A stretch of DNA of 64,000 nt from the NCBI GenBank assembly GCA_043228905.1, contig JBHGNT010000003.1, positions 24,738,001-24,802,000 on the forward strand, written 5' to 3'. Shown one piece after another: positions 1 through 13,500 of the stretch. The DNA is from Azolla caroliniana. Its lineage: Eukaryota; Polypodiophyta. A program made the position numbers and the translations under genes. The notes under the pieces are model-generated. The model ran no database searches. It was not told the DNA's origin and saw only the letters and a list, made by a program, of their open reading frames with translations. Position 1 is the stretch's first letter; the number at the start of each line of letters is the position of its first letter.

Positions 1-1989
1 GCATCTTGGTCGTACAAGATGCACCAGTATCTGCTTGGTCATGGTTACTAGAGTTATGTCGAAGGAGCTAATGATGCAGCACCCAAATGGACACACAGAG
101 ATTTTTCAGCTTGGGAACAAGCAGCAAGTAGAGTTCTTTACTGCTTCGCGTCATTGTGAGCGACCAATTCTTGAGCTACATTTGGGATGCCAAGACGCCA
201 AAGGACGCGTGGGCGAATCTCAAGAGGATTTTCACTGCTAGCACAACGGCCAGGAAGTTGCAGCTCAGACAGGAGCTCAGCAATATCCGACAAAAAGATC
301 TGTCTGTGGCCGATTACGCCGGCCCCAATCAAGGAGATGTGCGATTCCCTCGCCTCTGTCAACGTGAACGTCGAGGAGGAAGAAATGGTGAAGGTTTAAC
401 TTGGAGGTTTAGCATCAAATTTCAGAGCATTTCGAACAGTGGTCTGCACAAGGGAGATTACGCCTTCGTTCTTCGAGCTTCAATCGATGTTGCTCATGGA
501 GGAAAATCATGCGGGTGCGCCACCGAGTATGCACGCTGACGGCAGGATGCTGTACACAGAGGAAGACAGGCCCCGTGGTCGTGACGGACGAGGTGAATCG
601 GTGCGCAATGGTGGCGGTCGAAAAGAGCAGAACGTGCAGCATAATTGAAATGCCGGAAGCAATTCTAAACCCTTTGGAAGCAGGGGGAGTCACAGCGGCG
701 CCGGAAACGGGCAAGACAAGGCCGCGACGGAATGTTGGTACTATGGCAAGAAAGGCCACAAGGAGAGCAAGTGCTGGAAGAAGAGAGCCGATTCGGACAA
801 AGTCGGATCAAGTGGAAGAGACGTCGGAAGGCGTCAGAAATCGCACTACGCGGAGGGCTCCGAACGAGCTAGAAATGGATCGGACCCAACCTTCGTAATG
901 AAGTACCAGGCCAATTTGATGGTCGTGAACACCTTGAAACCAAGCGAGGTGTGGTATGTTGATTCCGGAGCATCAAATCATATGACGAGTAATGAGCAAT
1001 GGTTCTCGTACTTGGAGAAACCGGAAAAACAAGGAGTGGTCGAGACGGGAGACGACACTCCGCATACCATCAAACATGTCAGAGAAGTTCCTCTCAGCCA
1101 CGTCGGACAAAAAGGGAAACTTATCAATGTGTTGCACATCCTGACAATAACCAAGAACCTGGTGTCGGTCGATCAGATGCAAGTTCGATTCATGCACATC
1201 GGGTGCTACATCGAAGAGGAAGGCCACGTTATCGCACAAGGGCGCCGTGAAGGGAGGATGTTCATCCTCAAAACCAATCAAGCCGGAACCGCGTTGTTCT
1301 CTAGAGGATAGAAGGTCGAGTCAAACATCGACCTGTGGCACAAGTGGTTCGACCATGTTAACTTCCCACGGCTTCGTGAAATGCAGATGAGGAACATTGT
1401 TTTCGGTTTGCCGAAATTTCAAGGCCATAATGGCCAACTCTGCGAAGCCTGCCAACTCGGGAAGCAGCACCGACTTCCATTCCCCAATGAGCATAATCGT
1501 AGTTGAAATCCGTTGGATTTGATCCATTCAGATGTGTGGGGACCGGCACAGAACGTGAGCTTCGATGGTAGTCGTTACTTCGTAACCTTCATCGATGACT
1601 TCACTCAGCACACATGGCCGTGCTTGATCGCGAAAAAGAGCGAAGTCTTCATGTGGTTCCTGAAGGTGAAGAGCCTTGCGGAAAGGGAAACTAGATGAAA
1701 GATCAAGTGCGTACGGTCCGATGGCGGCAAGGAGTACTTCTTCGACCAGTTCACGAGTTATCTAGAGAAGGAGGGAATTCAACGGGAATTCTTGTGTAGA
1801 TATACGCCGGAGCAGAACGGCGTAGCCGAGCGGAAGAATCGGACAATCGAAGAAGCGACCAGGGCAATGCTTGAAGAGAAGCATATGCCGAAGTTTTACT
1901 GGGCTGAAGTCGTAAAGAATCAGACCTCTGCTAATGGAGGAGTTTCGCCACATGAGTTGTATTACGGCAAGAAGCTGATATGTCTTTAA
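1..1989 (+). pseudogene. Decayed Ty1/Copia retrotransposon, gag to integrase
   Basis: Reading mostly in frame 1, the stretch encodes in order: a UBN2-type Gag (TARKLQLRQELSNIRQKDLS at about 249-308), a CCHC zinc knuckle (730-780), a protease active site (VDSGASNHM near 958), a GAG-pre-integrase finger (LWHKWFDH, then CEAC near 1441) and an integrase core with HSDVWGP, SDGGKEY and QNGVAERKNRT, which keep the D-D-E residues. Breaks: in-frame stops at 49-51, 397-399, 646-648, 1309-1311, 1504-1506 and 1696-1698, plus frame changes near 150 and 318. The knuckle has lost its second cysteine (Cys to Tyr at 742-744). Homology ends at YYGKK near 1970; no reverse transcriptase, RNase H or LTR follows. 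The left end runs off the window. This is a dead fragment with no expected product. Confidence 0.93.
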
Positions 1990-4900
1990 TTTTTTTCTAT
2001 CACGATCAACTGAAGTTATTGCATTACATCATGGAAACATCATTGTTCCAAAATTACTTGAATATTCAAGATCTTATTGTTGTAGATTTATAAATGGAAA
2101 AATTTAATCTTAAGGTCATGTGTTCTAATCTCCATTCTTATGGTAGTATTTGCATTCTCAATTGAAATTATTACATTTTTCATTTCGAGTTGGCATGCTA
2201 ACTGCTTGCTCTTAAATATGGCTTTCAAATTTACTTTCCATCGCTTTGGCATTGAAAATGACAAGTTTGTGTAAGGAAGGTGATAATATCAAACCATTGC
2301 CAAAACACAATTTGCATGTGTTGCCTTTCTATGTCATGCAGGAAACTTTAGAGACAATTCCCAACACAATATTTGCTTGTATATTTATGATTTTTGTTTT
2401 TAAATTAACGTTTTGTTTAGTGGTTAAAGCTTGTCCTTTGAACCATTTTGTTGATTAAAATCTTGAGCTACATTTCTACCTTGTATTCATTCTAAAAAGT
2501 TGTTTGCATTTCCCCAACCCAAAGTCTAAAAACGATACAATGAAATGGTAATGAAGTTAGTCTCGGGAATGTTAGCTTTTATACATGACGCTCAATTACA
2601 ATCGATATATATTGATATATCATTTCATTATTTAATATGTGTGGATATGTCTTTCTTTGCTCTTCGTCAGTATAATGTCGCTTTAAAAACCTCATTTATG
2701 CGTCAAGAGATAGTATAGATGCCAATTGGCCACTCCATGTAGTGAATATGTTATCATGAGAGTGATATTGTTGTGTCAACACGTGAATATACCAATGATA
2801 CAATAATGTAGTCGTCAAGATGTTACAAGTCTAAAAAGCACTCGAAAGGTGATATTATTATGTTTGTGCACATAATTCCACCAACAATACAAATATTACC
2901 CAATCATACATATTGCTCCATGATTTGTTTACTATACAAAGGGAGTGTATTCCTTTCTTCGACCATGTCCATATGGTCATATGTCAAATACATCATTTTG
3001 TTTTACACCATTTTTGAAATCCTCTTCTCAATGAAAGAGGTTGTGTATGGAACCATGTATATAAGTTAACATCTCTTTGTATTCATACTAAGTTTGAATC
3101 CAAAGAGAAAAAAATGTGTGTTTTGCTACAAACTCACGAATAATCAAGTTGCGTCATTACTAAGATTACGATAGTTTTGATATTGGGAGGTTATAAATCA
3201 ATCATGTTCATTAAATGAATATTCCAAGTTGATATTGTATTTTTCTCAATCTTCCAAAGCAACTTCCACATTACACAATATGAATCATTCGAAAGGAGAA
3301 GATCATTGACATTTTCAAGTTTGATCAATTGCAAAAGTTCACGAAGATGGATTGATATATAATTTGGTCACATCAAATAGTACACTGAGAGCATTTGGTG
3401 ATGCACAATCTGAACCAAAGGAAATAACAACAAGGAATGACATTATTTTCTCATTTGATTCCCCTCTCAATAGAAAATGGCAAGCTCAACAAGACAAAAT
3501 GGTTAGTTGAGACCCACGTCTCCTCTACCTAGTGCATGACGTCTTATTGACTTGCACGTAATCTAATTTGTCTGGTGACGATTTCCATGACATGCATGCT
3601 CTTTAGAATGAAGTGGGCCTAAGATTAAGACAACATAAACAAGTTTGTATAGTGGTTTATCTAACATAAGCATGATGCATTTATTAATGCACAACAACTG
3701 TCTTCATATATTTAGACTAGCTTGTCACCATGGATGTCAAGTGGATAAAACCTCTTACAAACTCGAAAATATTGCCACAATTTCTAGTATTATCACCGAA
3801 TGTTAGCCCACATATCATATGATACAAAAATCTCACATGTCCAACATAGTGGTAGCATATCACACATGTTGAACATAAAGGCAATTAGGTAGACATGAAG
3901 TGGAATAGGTGAATAACTATGAAACAACTCAAGAGCATTGAATGTGGACCACCTTGGACAGTTTCATGCATTTCATGTCTTTTCATTTAAAGGGTCGATC
4001 AACATATTAATATAGCAAAGAACTTCCCACACTATATTGTGCATAATATTGTTGAATTGTCTTAAAATAAATGAATATAGATCCAAACAAATAGGACATG
4101 GACATTTGTGTTGTACATAACTTAGATATAAATGAAGCTCCCTAGTAGATAATCAAATCCACATGCTAAATTGCATATAATATATTACACAATGCCCCAC
4201 GGAAGCTTCCAAACAATCAAAACTAATACCCGAAATAGATCGTCTGTGTGAAAGGTTCTAGACATTCTAGATGGTGATGTGCCATATTTAGATCGCACAT
4301 TTATTTGTTTTCATGGCAGGATTCTTTTCACTTCATCTTATGAAATAAATGAGAAATCGTTGCATGACTCGAATTTATGAAAGTGTTACATTTATTTGAA
4401 AGACACATTAGATAACAATTCCAAGGAATAGCACCGCCTATAACGACGAAAACATGTATTCCAAATTAATTACAGGCCAAACTCAATAAATCTCATGTGT
4501 GTGGGCTCCTTTAGAGCTATTATAGCGTACGTCATGGCTTAAAAAATCAACAGATGCACATGGCTCAAGGTAAATGCTAAGAAACCTCACAAATTTGTTG
4601 AATATATATTTGGGCGAATCAATAAGCCATGGAACTCTAAAAGCTATAAATTTTTCCCCCCAAATTTTAGCGCACTTCCTTTACTTGAGATTCCTTATTT
4701 CGTTGTAAATTTGTGATAAAGTTTAGAACACCTTGGTTGTAAATGTTGCCAAAACTTATTGGAATCCTTGAAAATTAGTAATTGGGCTATAAATAGTTGC
4801 TATTATTTTCCCTGACATCGATGGTTCCTCGTAAATTCTTTAAATGATGGCAACGTCAATTGTAAGAATAAGAAAGCACCATATCTAGAGCATATGCAAT

Positions 4901-6005
4901 ACAATGATACATATGTACGTGATACTTGCATGTCTACCTTTTGTATTCTATTTGCATCAAGGACTACACACTTTTTCCTTTCTTTGTATAAGAGTCTTCC
5001 TCTTTGTGGAGTCAAGCATCTTACTTTATCCTCCTTATTGACCAAATGTTACCAACGACCAACATTTGTGTGTGTTGCTACTGTTCACGATACTTTGCAC
5101 CAAATATATGTGATTCTCTTGAATAGGATTGGAGTATGTGACAATATGGAATTGTCCTATATATGCATTCTCATTAGATGAAAATTCTACTATTCACGAG
5201 TTCGTCTTCTAGATTAGAATTATTGCATCAAACTTTAATTGAATTCATAACTAGTGTAAAAGGTCAGGACAAGGGTCCAAGAATCAATTATTATCATCCC
5301 CTCGAAAAGTAAGCAAGTTTTTGTACCCCACCCCACTATTGTAGCAATGTAACTCAACCTTTATATGTACGCATAGTTTATCATATGCTTAACTTGCAAA
5401 GAAAGAACTCAACTAACATTATCCATCTACCCTATAAAGATCAATTGCATCAACAAAACATATATTCATATGACTTGCAAAATGATGCATTGAGCAACAA
5501 CAACCATAACAAAAGATTGGATAAACTAGCATAATGGTAAGGGTTGACTCACAAACCACGTGACTATAATTTGTGTACTGACTTAAGACAAATTATTTTT
5601 AACATTACTCATTCGTCGACGTATATTTTTCTAATGGAATCATGACTCATTACATTTACCATGAATATCCTTGTCAAGTAAATGCAACAATTCATCTTTC
5701 ACACCATGTCTCTCCAACATTCTATGCAAAATTTCATGCAATCAAGTAGGTGTTTTCTCAATTATATCAATGAACTCCCCAAGTTGCACAACATACCCTA
5801 TACGCTTACATGCAAAGGGCTACCTATTTACCCTAAAGTGAGAGTATTATTCATGAGATGATTGTACTTATGCAGGGAAGGAGATTTCTCATCCAAACAC
5901 AACACAAATCACATATTGACTCGGTAGACTAGACATTCATAACAAGGGGAACGTAGACATACATCCAAGAGATTTCACATATAAACATGTCATGAATCGA
6001 TTAAG
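1990..6005. other. AT-rich spacer, no gene recognised
   Basis: About 4 kb of AT-rich sequence follows the Copia fragment. The reading frames present are short (under about 100 codons) and resemble no family I know. I saw no RNA gene, LTR or tandem array. It may hold strongly decayed transposon sequence. Confidence 0.6.
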
Positions 6006-6400
6006 ACAGTTTGTGATTGATCAAACCATCTCCAATGAGTGATCCCTTTCCAACTTCGACTTATCAAACCAAAGGAAACCGTCTGGTTGTGAACAACAGA
6101 CATACAAACACACACACACACACACAGGCTGAGGTAGTTTGTGATTGATCAAACCATCTTTGAAGAGTGATTCCTTTCCAATTCTGACTTATTAAGCTAG
6201 AGGAAACCGTTTGGTTGTGAACCGACAAACATAGATTAGTCCACTGATAGTCTACAAAGACACATACACATGTACGTTGACGTACACCCTCCAATGAGCA
6301 TGATCCCCTCTCAACCCCAACGTATCAATCCAGACAAAACCGCGTGTCTAAGCTGACACGCACAAATACACATAGAGGAGGCCCACCCTTACGACGACCT
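6006..6400. repeat. Degenerate tandem repeat with CA tract
   Basis: A unit starting GTTTGTGATTGATCAAACCA occurs near 6010 and again near 6130. Each copy continues with a similar block around TGATTCCTTTCCAA and AGGAAACCG..TGGTTGTGAA. A weaker third copy begins near 6290. A CA microsatellite lies at about 6107-6126, between copies 1 and 2. Confidence 0.7.
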
Positions 6401-6439
6401 CCCTCATCATTGCTCGAGAGTTCATTCGGCAAATAGGGC

Positions 6440-6535
6440 GGAGAAGGTGTGTTATATATATATGTATATGTTATTGAAGATATATAGAATATAGATATAC
6501 ATACATATGTATGTATGTATGTATATCATATATGA
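6440..6535. repeat. AT / ATGT simple-sequence tract
   Basis: Runs of TATA, ATAGATAT and then ATGT units (about 6505-6522) form a mixed low-complexity tract upstream of the kinesin gene. Confidence 0.75.
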
Positions 6536-6675
6536 CATGGGGAGCCTCATCCAAGATGGGTGGAAAAAATAGAAATAAAAAATGGATTAAAGAACTTTGG
6601 GATTTAAATAAAAATTATATTTAGGACAGAAAAAGAAATAGAAAATAATTAACACAAAAAAATGTTCACACAACA

Positions 6676-6763
6676 GAAGAAGAAGAAGAAGAAGAAGAAG
6701 AAGAAGAAGAGGAAGAGGAAGAGGAAAAAGAAGAAGAAGAAGAAGCAGGAAGGAAGAAAGAAC

Positions 6764-6812
<49 letters not shown>
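6676..6812. repeat. GAA then GA microsatellites upstream of the kinesin gene
   Basis: An almost pure GAA tract (about 6676-6747) is followed by GA repeats (about 6766-6812). Such purine tracts are common in plant proximal promoters and 5' UTRs. This one lies 0.7-0.9 kb before the chosen kinesin start, so a regulatory role is only inferred. Confidence 0.85.
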
Positions 6813-6816
<4 letters not shown>

Positions 6817-7551
6817 AGAAACTGGTCTTGATCTGCTTGACCAGTATTCCTTTTTCTCGCCATAGCTGACGACAACCCATCACGGTAATTTCTCTCATCT
6901 TTTCTCAGTCTCCCATCCCCCCCCCCCCTGTTGGAGTTGGGTCTTCCTCTCCTCAGATCTTCGTTTTTTTTACTTCGTCTTTCCTGCTCGCCCATTTTAC
7001 ACACTCACCGGTACCTTCAGCTATACAATCCACCCGTCTCGAAGTTTAATCTTCCTTTCTCCCTTCTTTGGATCCTGCATTTTGTGTTACAAACTCTTGT
7101 TCTTTGATTGGCTTCCTTTGATAGCGGTAAGAGAAAAACTTGTCAGCTCACAGAAAAGCTACATGTAACCTCGGGTTTACTTATAATGGGCAATACTCTA
7201 CCTTACTAGGAAATTTTGATTTCCTTCAATCATTTTATGGGGAAAATGGTGGTATTCCGGATACATGGTTGGTTTTGATCTCTCTTCTGCTTTGGTAGGG
7301 ATATTTTTCTTTTCTTTTGGCCAAGGGCGTGACTTTGGTTTGATTATACTGTTCTTTTGGCAATGGCAGTACTCTGGCTCAATGTGCAGTTTTGATGTCT
7401 TCCTTACTGTGATGGGAAGTTTCACTTTTTGCTGCGCAAAGGGAGGTAATTCAGATACAATGGGTGGCTTTGATTTCTTGCCAAGGTTCAAACAGAGAGG
7501 ATAAGGTTCGTGAGAAGCTACAAAGGAAGCTTGATCTGGTTGGGAAAAAGA
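6813..7551 (+). other. Probable promoter / 5' leader of the kinesin gene
   Basis: No coding exon is recognised here. A C-run occurs near 6919-6928. A possible 5' UTR donor (GCG|GTAAGAG) lies near 7127. Between about 7190 and 7500 a loose 60-76 bp unit recurs four or five times, centred on TTTTGAT preceded by ACTCT/ATACA-like words. An uninterrupted upstream frame exists from a GTG at 7510, but the first good-context ATG is at 7552. Confidence 0.4.
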
Positions 7552-10500
7552 ATGGCTTATAGGAATGGACCAATTCGGGCTATTCCGAAGCTTGAAAGAC
7601 CTCTTTCAGTGAATAGTAGTAATAATGCTCCTAGTAGGCATTATGGGTCTTCTCCACCATCTACTCCTTCGGCTAATAGATTGAAGAATGCATCGCCTTC
7701 AATACCTTCCAGCAGACGGCAAACTTCTCTGTCTATACGGAATGGAAAAAATGAATCAGAAGGTCAGTAGTTTGCATCTATGGATGTCACATTTAGCTGA
7801 TTTTTTGTGTGGTTGTTTCTCTAAATGTGTTCTAGTTTTAATTTGAGGGAAAATGCAATTTGGGAGGTTAGTGTTACATTCACTGAACCGAACATTTTAA
7901 ATGTTTTTGTTGGTAGTTAATCTAGAAACGTTTTTGTTTCTGTGTGACAGTTTCAGTTTTTGCATTATAGTTAAGCTACACATGTTCTAGTTTTGCATTG
8001 AAGAGAATGTGAATTTTAGTTTGCATCCATTTAGTCACACATTTTGATGATGTCTTGTATTATAGTTAATGAAAACATCTTTTAATTCAGGGTATCATAA
8101 GTAGGTGGTCCAAAGAAAGAAATGGAAGAAGTGAATAGGGAGGTTAGTTACATTCACTTAACATGTCATAGTTTGCATCCATTTAACTAGACATTTTAGC
8201 AATGTTCTGTATGATAATTAACCTATATATATTTTATTTTGAGGAATATCATATATACCCTGCAGGGTATAGAAGTGAATAGGGAGGCAAGTTTTGCACC
8301 CACTTAACCAGGCATTTAGTTGATGCTTTCTCAATAGTTAATCCAGACATCTTCTTATATGACAGTTAATCTAATCATATTTTAGTTTTGTATGCTAGCT
8401 AATCTAAAAAACTCTTCAGTTTTTGTATAATGACTAGTCTAAGCACGTTTTAGTTTTATTTAGTGTATATCAAGTAACTGGGAGGCTGGTTTGCATATAC
8501 TTAATCAGGCATTTAGCTGAAATTGATTTGTTAGATAATTGGAACATTTTTTAGTTTCAATATGAGTATATCATAAGATGTCTTTTGATAGCTTTGAAGC
8601 TCATACTTCCGATTAGAGTTCTTCTTGTATTTAGCTGAATTTTTGTCTGATAACTATATTTTAGTTCTAATTTAGCGATACTTTAAGATAGTGTCTAATG
8701 GGATGTGGATGTTATATTTTTCATCTTCTGATGTGATGAATTGATGATCTTTGTCAATAGCACAAATGCTGATGAAAATAGAACAACTGATCTGTCTGTA
8801 CTTCAAGAACAAAGCATATATGTTGTGTATTTTCATTATATCTGGTTTCATGCTGTCAAACTTGAACATCATTGAGGCATACTTTGTTTAGTAAGTTTCA
8901 ACAGAATCACATTTTCTTTATTCTGAGTGATTTCATTACTTTTGCTCAGTATCAGGAAGAGTTCGGGTAGCTGTGAGGTTGAGACCAAGAAATGCAGAAG
9001 AGATGATTGCAGATGCAGATTTTGCAGATTGTGTTGAATTACAACCTGAGGTACTCTTCCTCTCTTTGTCTTTTGCATGCCATTTCTGGTCGATGTCGTA
9101 TTTATTTTTTGATTTTTCTGAGCAAGTTCTCTTGATTGCAGCTAAAAAGGTTGAAGCTAAGAAAGAACAACTGGGACTGCGAAACCTATGAGTTTGATGA
9201 AGTTCTTACAGAATTTTCTTCCCAGAAAAGGGTTTATGAAGTTGTTGCGAAACCCGTAGTTGAGGTTGTCATGTTGCTCCTTTAGTGTAATTGGTTCTAA
9301 GAAATTTGTTTGTAGTGCTTGTTTTCAAGAGAGTGTGTGTAATAAGCTCTTGTCATATTTTTGGTTTAAATTTATGCTGGAGAGAAGCTATTATGGCAGC
9401 ACAAGAAAGGAAGATAAGTGCAACACTCAGGGTAAGTGTCTAGCTAAAAGCTAGAAACGTATAAAGCAGAAAAACAAAAAGACAGATCTGTGAAACCAGG
9501 TTTAGGATTTGTGTTTCTGTTTTCTGTTTTCATCCTATAAAGCAGAAAACCAAAAAGACAGATCTATGAAACCAAAACTAGGGTTTAGGATTTGTGTTTA
9601 TGTTTTCTGTTTTCATCCTTTGGTTCAGTATTCCCAAACCATGGTAAGATCTGTGAAGCATAATCTGGGATCATACCTCTCATTTATGTCTTCAAATTGT
9701 ACATTGATGGAGGATTTTGACCTCAACACTGTAATATGTACATAATTTAGAACATGATGTCAACACACAAATCTCAGAGCTATAGTTCTAATAGCAGGGA
9801 ATTTATGCGGCTTTTAAGTTATTACACGTGAAACTTTAGTCAGGAGTTGGTTTTATGGTGCATTTTAACTTTCCTTCAACAGAAACATAATCAACTGATC
9901 ATCTCTAATTGAGTGTTTTGCAGAGTGTCTTAGAAGGATACAATGGTACAGTCATGGCCTATGGGCAGACAGGAACAGGGAAAACCTTTACATTAGGAAG
10001 ATTGGGTGATGAAGACACGTCAGATCGTGGAATAATGGTACGAGCCATGGAGGATATCCTTGCAGACATATCTCCAGAGAATGATTCTATCACTGTATCA
10101 TATCTACAGGTGAAGCATTGCTGTTTAACTGTATTGGTACATATTTTAACTGATGTGGATATTTACACACCCTAATATAAAACTATGCTTAGTTGGACTT
10201 CAATGTCTTGGAGATGAGATTTTTATTCTGTTCACATCATAAATCCTGTAACTTTATGATTGGCTTGCAAAATATTAAAATCCTTGCACTGATGGAATAA
10301 TGGCATTATATACACATATATTAGTGGAATATTGTCGTACTTGCATGGGAATTTTCTTAAATTATTTGTAATAAAGTTGTTTTTATAGATAAGTCAAAAA
10401 TTTCTATTGCTTGCAAACAGCTATACATGGAAACAGTACAAGATCTACTTGCTCCAGAAAAGTACAATATACCAATAGTTGAAGACCCAAAGACAGGGGA

Positions 10501-13500
10501 TGTGTCATTGCCAGGTGCCAGTGTTGTACATATAAGAGACCAACATAGCTTTTTAGAGCTCCTTCGAATAGGCGAGGCAAATCGTTTTGCGGCTAATACT
10601 AAGCTTAATACGGAATCTTCTAGAAGCCATGCAATACTAATGGTTAGTTTTGCTATGTGGAATCCTTTATAATCTGCTAGATTTTGCTCTATCGTTTGTT
10701 AAGTGTACTTTGTTGATCATGTAGAATTTCAGAGAAACAATCTGTGTTTCAACTTTGCTTTTTCTTTTGCTGACTAACTGTAGGTTAATGTGAAGAAACA
10801 TATTAAGGGACAAACAGGAGACTTGATTGCTATGAATGAGAATGGAATTGGTGTACATATGGTCAAAGAATTCAAAGCTCCAATAGTCAGAAAGAGCAAG
10901 CTAGTGGTGGTGGATCTTGCTGGATCTGAACGACTAGACAAATCTGGTTTGTGACCCAAGGATACAATATTATTTATATATTTTAATACATTTGTCTTTT
11001 CTTTCTGCTTTGCTGTTGGTGTTTATTTGTTTCTTTTGCAAACTATTTTAAAAAACGAATTCAAGCTACCGGGTTATGAAATTCAGTTTTCTATTTTTGA
11101 CCTTATAGGGAGTGAGGGCCATTGCTTGGAGGAGGCAAAATCAATAAATTTGTCACTAACATCTCTTGGGAAGTGTATCAACGCAATAGCTGAAGGCAGT
11201 TCCCATGTTCCAATCAGAGATTCAAAGCTCACAAGGCTGCTTCGTGATTCCTTTGGAGGTTATTTCCTACTAATTTCTATACAAACTCAACAACTATGTT
11301 TTAAAGACACTTCAGTTTAATATGATTACTGTTACATAATGATGAAGATTTAGTAAAGTTTTCACTTTTGATTTAACCCAATATCTGACTTGATTCCTTT
11401 GAATTATCACATTCACATTAGATGCTGTGGAAGATGCCTTTATTCTTGGCATTTAAACTTCTTGGATGAGAAATTTAACGATGAGTGCTTTCTTCAGCAA
11501 ATTGTGTAATGAATACCATTGAAACTTTTGACTTCAAATTTTTTGAGTCACGAGCAGGCTTTAGACTTCACGATAGAGATATATATGACATTACCTCATT
11601 TCTTGCCTTAGCTTTTTGGCTATCACAAAGTCAGTTACTCCCATTATCATCATAGAAATTTTGTCGCATGTGTCCTCTTAAATTTCCTCTATATACCATA
11701 CATGGAAGTTAAAAAGTGGAATGTTTAATAGAGTCAGAAAAAGAAAAGATTAAGCATAATCTCTTAATCATAGAAAAGTTTGAAAATTTGAGATTATTAG
11801 AAGACGAGTTCTATAAAAATAGTTCACCTTATCATGCAACATTTCTTTTGACTGGAGAAACAGGCTCGTACACAACTTTCTATTCTAGCCCTTTCCACTG
11901 TTTGCTTCCCCACTTTTCTTCATGTTGAATCACCCTATCACCCTGTAAAGAAGTGTTAGAAATTCAGAGAAGCGTTGCCTCCAGTGTAAAATCAAATCTT
12001 CACATTGACTTTGGATGAGTTTTCAAATGCAAACCTATGCGTATATGGGTCCATTGTCTTTGAGCTACAAAACATATACATAAGTACCAGTAATGCCCCA
12101 ATCATCTTTTTTGACCCTAACATTAGTTTTTCACTATATTTATATGGCAAATAAGTGTTAGAAATTCATAGAAGTGTTGCCTTGTGTAAAATCAAATCTT
12201 CACATTGACTTTGAATGAATTTTCAAATGCAAACCTATGCATATATGGGTCTATTAACTTTGAGGTACAAAACATATGCATTAGTAACAGTAATGCCCCA
12301 AACATCTTTTTTGACCCTAACATTATTTTTTCACTATATTTATATAGCATGGTATTAAAGTTATACTGTGATTTTTCAGGTACTGCACGCACGTCTTTGG
12401 TAATTACTATAGGACCTTCTCCACGGCATAGGGGAGAAACAGCAAGCACTATACTATTTGGTCAACGAGTACGTGATGGTATTTTACCTGAAGTAACCAC
12501 TGTACATTCATGTACAGGTTCTGACTTCCATCACTTCCATGCAGTGCAGGCAATGAAGATCGAGAACATGGTGCGGATAAAAGAAGAATTTGATTATAAA
12601 AGCCTATGTCGTAGGTTGGATATGGAGCTTGAGAAGCTGATAGCAGAGAACGAGAGGCAAGGCAGACTTATGATAGAACAAAAGGAGGACTTCCAAGAAA
12701 AATTGGAAGAAGCATGGAATTGTGCAAGTGAAGCTGAAAAGAAGCTTGCCAATGCTCTGGAGGTATATACATTTTACTTTGTTTTGTTGCCAAGAAGTAC
12801 TGATTGTTCAAGTAATACAGAAATCTTATTGGAGTTACATCTCCAGACAATGGCTGCTGAAATGGCTAAACTTGAAAGAGAGCATTCAGAAGCACTGCAA
12901 AGCCTTGAATGTGAACGAACTGAAAGACAAAGGATAGAAACTGAGCTGAAGAAAAATATTCATAACATCCAACATCAGAAAGAGGTATGTAGTGCATATG
13001 TCTGATATTAAAAAGAAGAACCTGAAAATTGATCGAATTTGCACTTGCAATATTAAAAAAGCTACCTTTAATTCGTTGTACATATCTATATGCCTCTCAA
13101 AATTTGCGATCTTTTAACTAAAAATCTTCCAATATTTGGAATTTCTGCTCATAAATAATCTCTCAACAAATTTTGATAAAGTTTTATTATCCTTTGGTAT
13201 TATAATTATTTGTTTTGAATAATGAAATGTTTAGGTCTTTTTAGTTCTTTTATCTATAGTACTTATGCATAGTAGCAAAAGTAAATGATACTAACAGTTA
13301 AAATCTATATATTCCAGATGACTGATTCATCTAAAGATTTCAGTGATGAAATTCTTGAATTAAAACTTCGATTAGAGAATGAACGTCAACTGAGGCTACA
13401 AGCAGAAGCAGAGCTCCAGGCTAAGTGCTCTGGATTTTCCAATGGCAACATTGGATCTGCAGAGGTAAGAATTATACTGTACCTTGACTGGAGGATCGCT

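Noticed and set aside
6587-7004. Minus-strand frames with long Leu/Ser runs and the matching Lys/Glu-Arg plus-strand frame
   Set aside because: Translations of the GAA and GA microsatellites, not proteins.
12205-12379. Extension of the kinesin frame upstream of exon 8
   Set aside because: This is intron 7 sequence from the tandem duplication; the family sequence continues from exon 7 (SFGG) directly to exon 8 (TARTSLVI).
12821-12937. Alternative acceptor for kinesin exon 10 at 12820
   Set aside because: It shifts the frame and reaches a stop after about 40 codons, while the acceptor at 12846 keeps the coiled-coil frame.
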